From positions 1 through 8,511 of the forward strand of contig PMNM01000062.1 of assembly GCA_003161855.1 (NCBI GenBank): a DNA stretch of 8,511 nt, in the 5' to 3' direction. The DNA comes from Syntrophaceae bacterium. Lineage in GTDB: Bacteria; Desulfobacterota; Syntrophia; Syntrophales; Fen-1087. Each line of letters starts with the position of its first letter. Position 1 is the first letter of the stretch. This document shows positions 8,394-8,511 of the stretch, one piece after another. The position numbers and the translations under genes are program-made. The notes under the pieces were generated by a model, which saw only the letters and a program-made list of their open reading frames with translations, had not been told where the DNA came from and searched no databases.

Positions 8394-8407
8394 CGGAAAT
8401 GTATTAT
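8379..8407 (+). promoter_or_regulatory. Weak candidate promoter upstream of the terminator and lepA
   Basis: TTCGCT (8379-8384) and TATTAT (8402-8407) are 17 bases apart. The -10 is good (5 of 6) but the -35 is poor. A start near 8414 would put the downstream hairpin in the lepA leader. The -35 element falls inside the degenerate repeat. This is speculative. Confidence 0.2.
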
Positions 8408-8419
8408 ATAAACGGATTG

Positions 8420-8450
8420 AAAAGCCCTCCGGATCATGGGAGGGCTTTTT
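8420..8450 (+). terminator. Strong rho-independent terminator after adk
   Basis: The stem GCCCTCC (8424-8430) pairs exactly with GGAGGGC (8439-8445) around an 8-base loop, extended by AAAA (8420-8423) against TTTT (8446-8449), and is followed by a T run to 8451. The A tract on the other side means it could also end minus-strand transcripts. It lies 93 bases after the adk stop and only about 11 bases before the lepA start codon. Confidence 0.88.
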
Positions 8451-8461
8451 TAAATTATTAT

Positions 8462-8511
8462 ATGGAAAACATTCGTAATTTCAGTATCATCGCCCATATC
8501 GATCACGGCAA
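8462..8511 (+). CDS. lepA: Elongation factor 4 (LepA), N-terminal fragment (3' end outside window)
   Basis: Only 16 complete codons are visible, reading MENIRNFSIIAHIDHG with the next codon beginning AA (presumably Lys). This is the standard LepA/EF4 start, containing the beginning of the GTPase P-loop AHIDHGK. The phrase NIRNFSIIAHIDHG separates it from BipA/TypA (typically NIAIIAHVDHG) and from EF-G. LepA is a ribosome-associated GTPase affecting translation and 30S assembly. No Shine-Dalgarno sequence is found at normal spacing: the preceding 16 bases are AT-rich, and the only purine-rich block, GGGAGG (8438-8443), is 18 bases away and buried in the terminator stem. The gene therefore seems to have an unusual leader or leaderless start. 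Confidence 0.88.
   Translation, partial: MENIRNFSIIAHIDHG

Noticed and set aside
8399..8461. Possible upstream lepA start: an in-frame ATG at 8399 would add 21 residues to LepA.
   Set aside because: It would be translated through the terminator stem and a -10-like TATTAT, it has no spaced SD, and the added residues do not resemble LepA; the ATG at 8462 gives the canonical family N terminus.

Overview
This window looks like chromosomal housekeeping DNA from a Gram-negative bacterium with roughly balanced base composition. The best guess is a deltaproteobacterium (Desulfobacterota, Syntrophus-like). That guess rests on the adenylate kinase subtype (GPNGSGKGTQ with TGVIFR), the EF-G-like protein subtype, a LapA-domain protein and the general gene style. 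It is inferred from remembered protein families and was not checked by any search.

Layout. On the plus strand, 1-1726 holds the 3' part of an EF-G-like translational GTPase gene, followed after one base by a MogA/MoaB-type molybdenum cofactor gene. Converging on it from the minus strand (3075 down to 1695) is a tight three-gene set: a HIT-family nucleotide hydrolase/transferase, a small two-pass LapA-domain membrane protein and a Mut7-C/zinc-ribbon protein. The last of these overlaps the end of the mogA-like gene by 32 bp. A divergent intergenic region (3076-3270) carries a good sigma70-type promoter for the plus-strand operon of a small uncharacterised protein (92 aa), ligA (NAD-dependent DNA ligase) and acyP (acylphosphatase). 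These three are joined by an ATGA overlap and a 1-base gap. A class I PLP aminotransferase gene faces them on the minus strand (7113-5932). Then come, on the plus strand, an FmdB-type zinc-ribbon gene and adk, each with its own plausible promoter, a strong intrinsic terminator, and the first 50 bases of lepA (EF4).

Functionally the window mixes translation factors (EF-G-like, LepA), DNA replication/repair (LigA), nucleotide metabolism (Adk, HIT), cofactor synthesis (MogA-like) and amino-acid metabolism. I see no CRISPR array, transposase, phage gene, toxin-antitoxin pair, tRNA or rRNA, and no clear previously undescribed system. The points most worth a second look are: the terminator placed directly against a lepA start that lacks a Shine-Dalgarno sequence; a degenerate GTCATTGC/GCAATGAC inverted repeat in the same gap; the small protein translationally coupled to ligA; and the in-frame tandem stop codons between the LapA-domain and Mut7-C genes.
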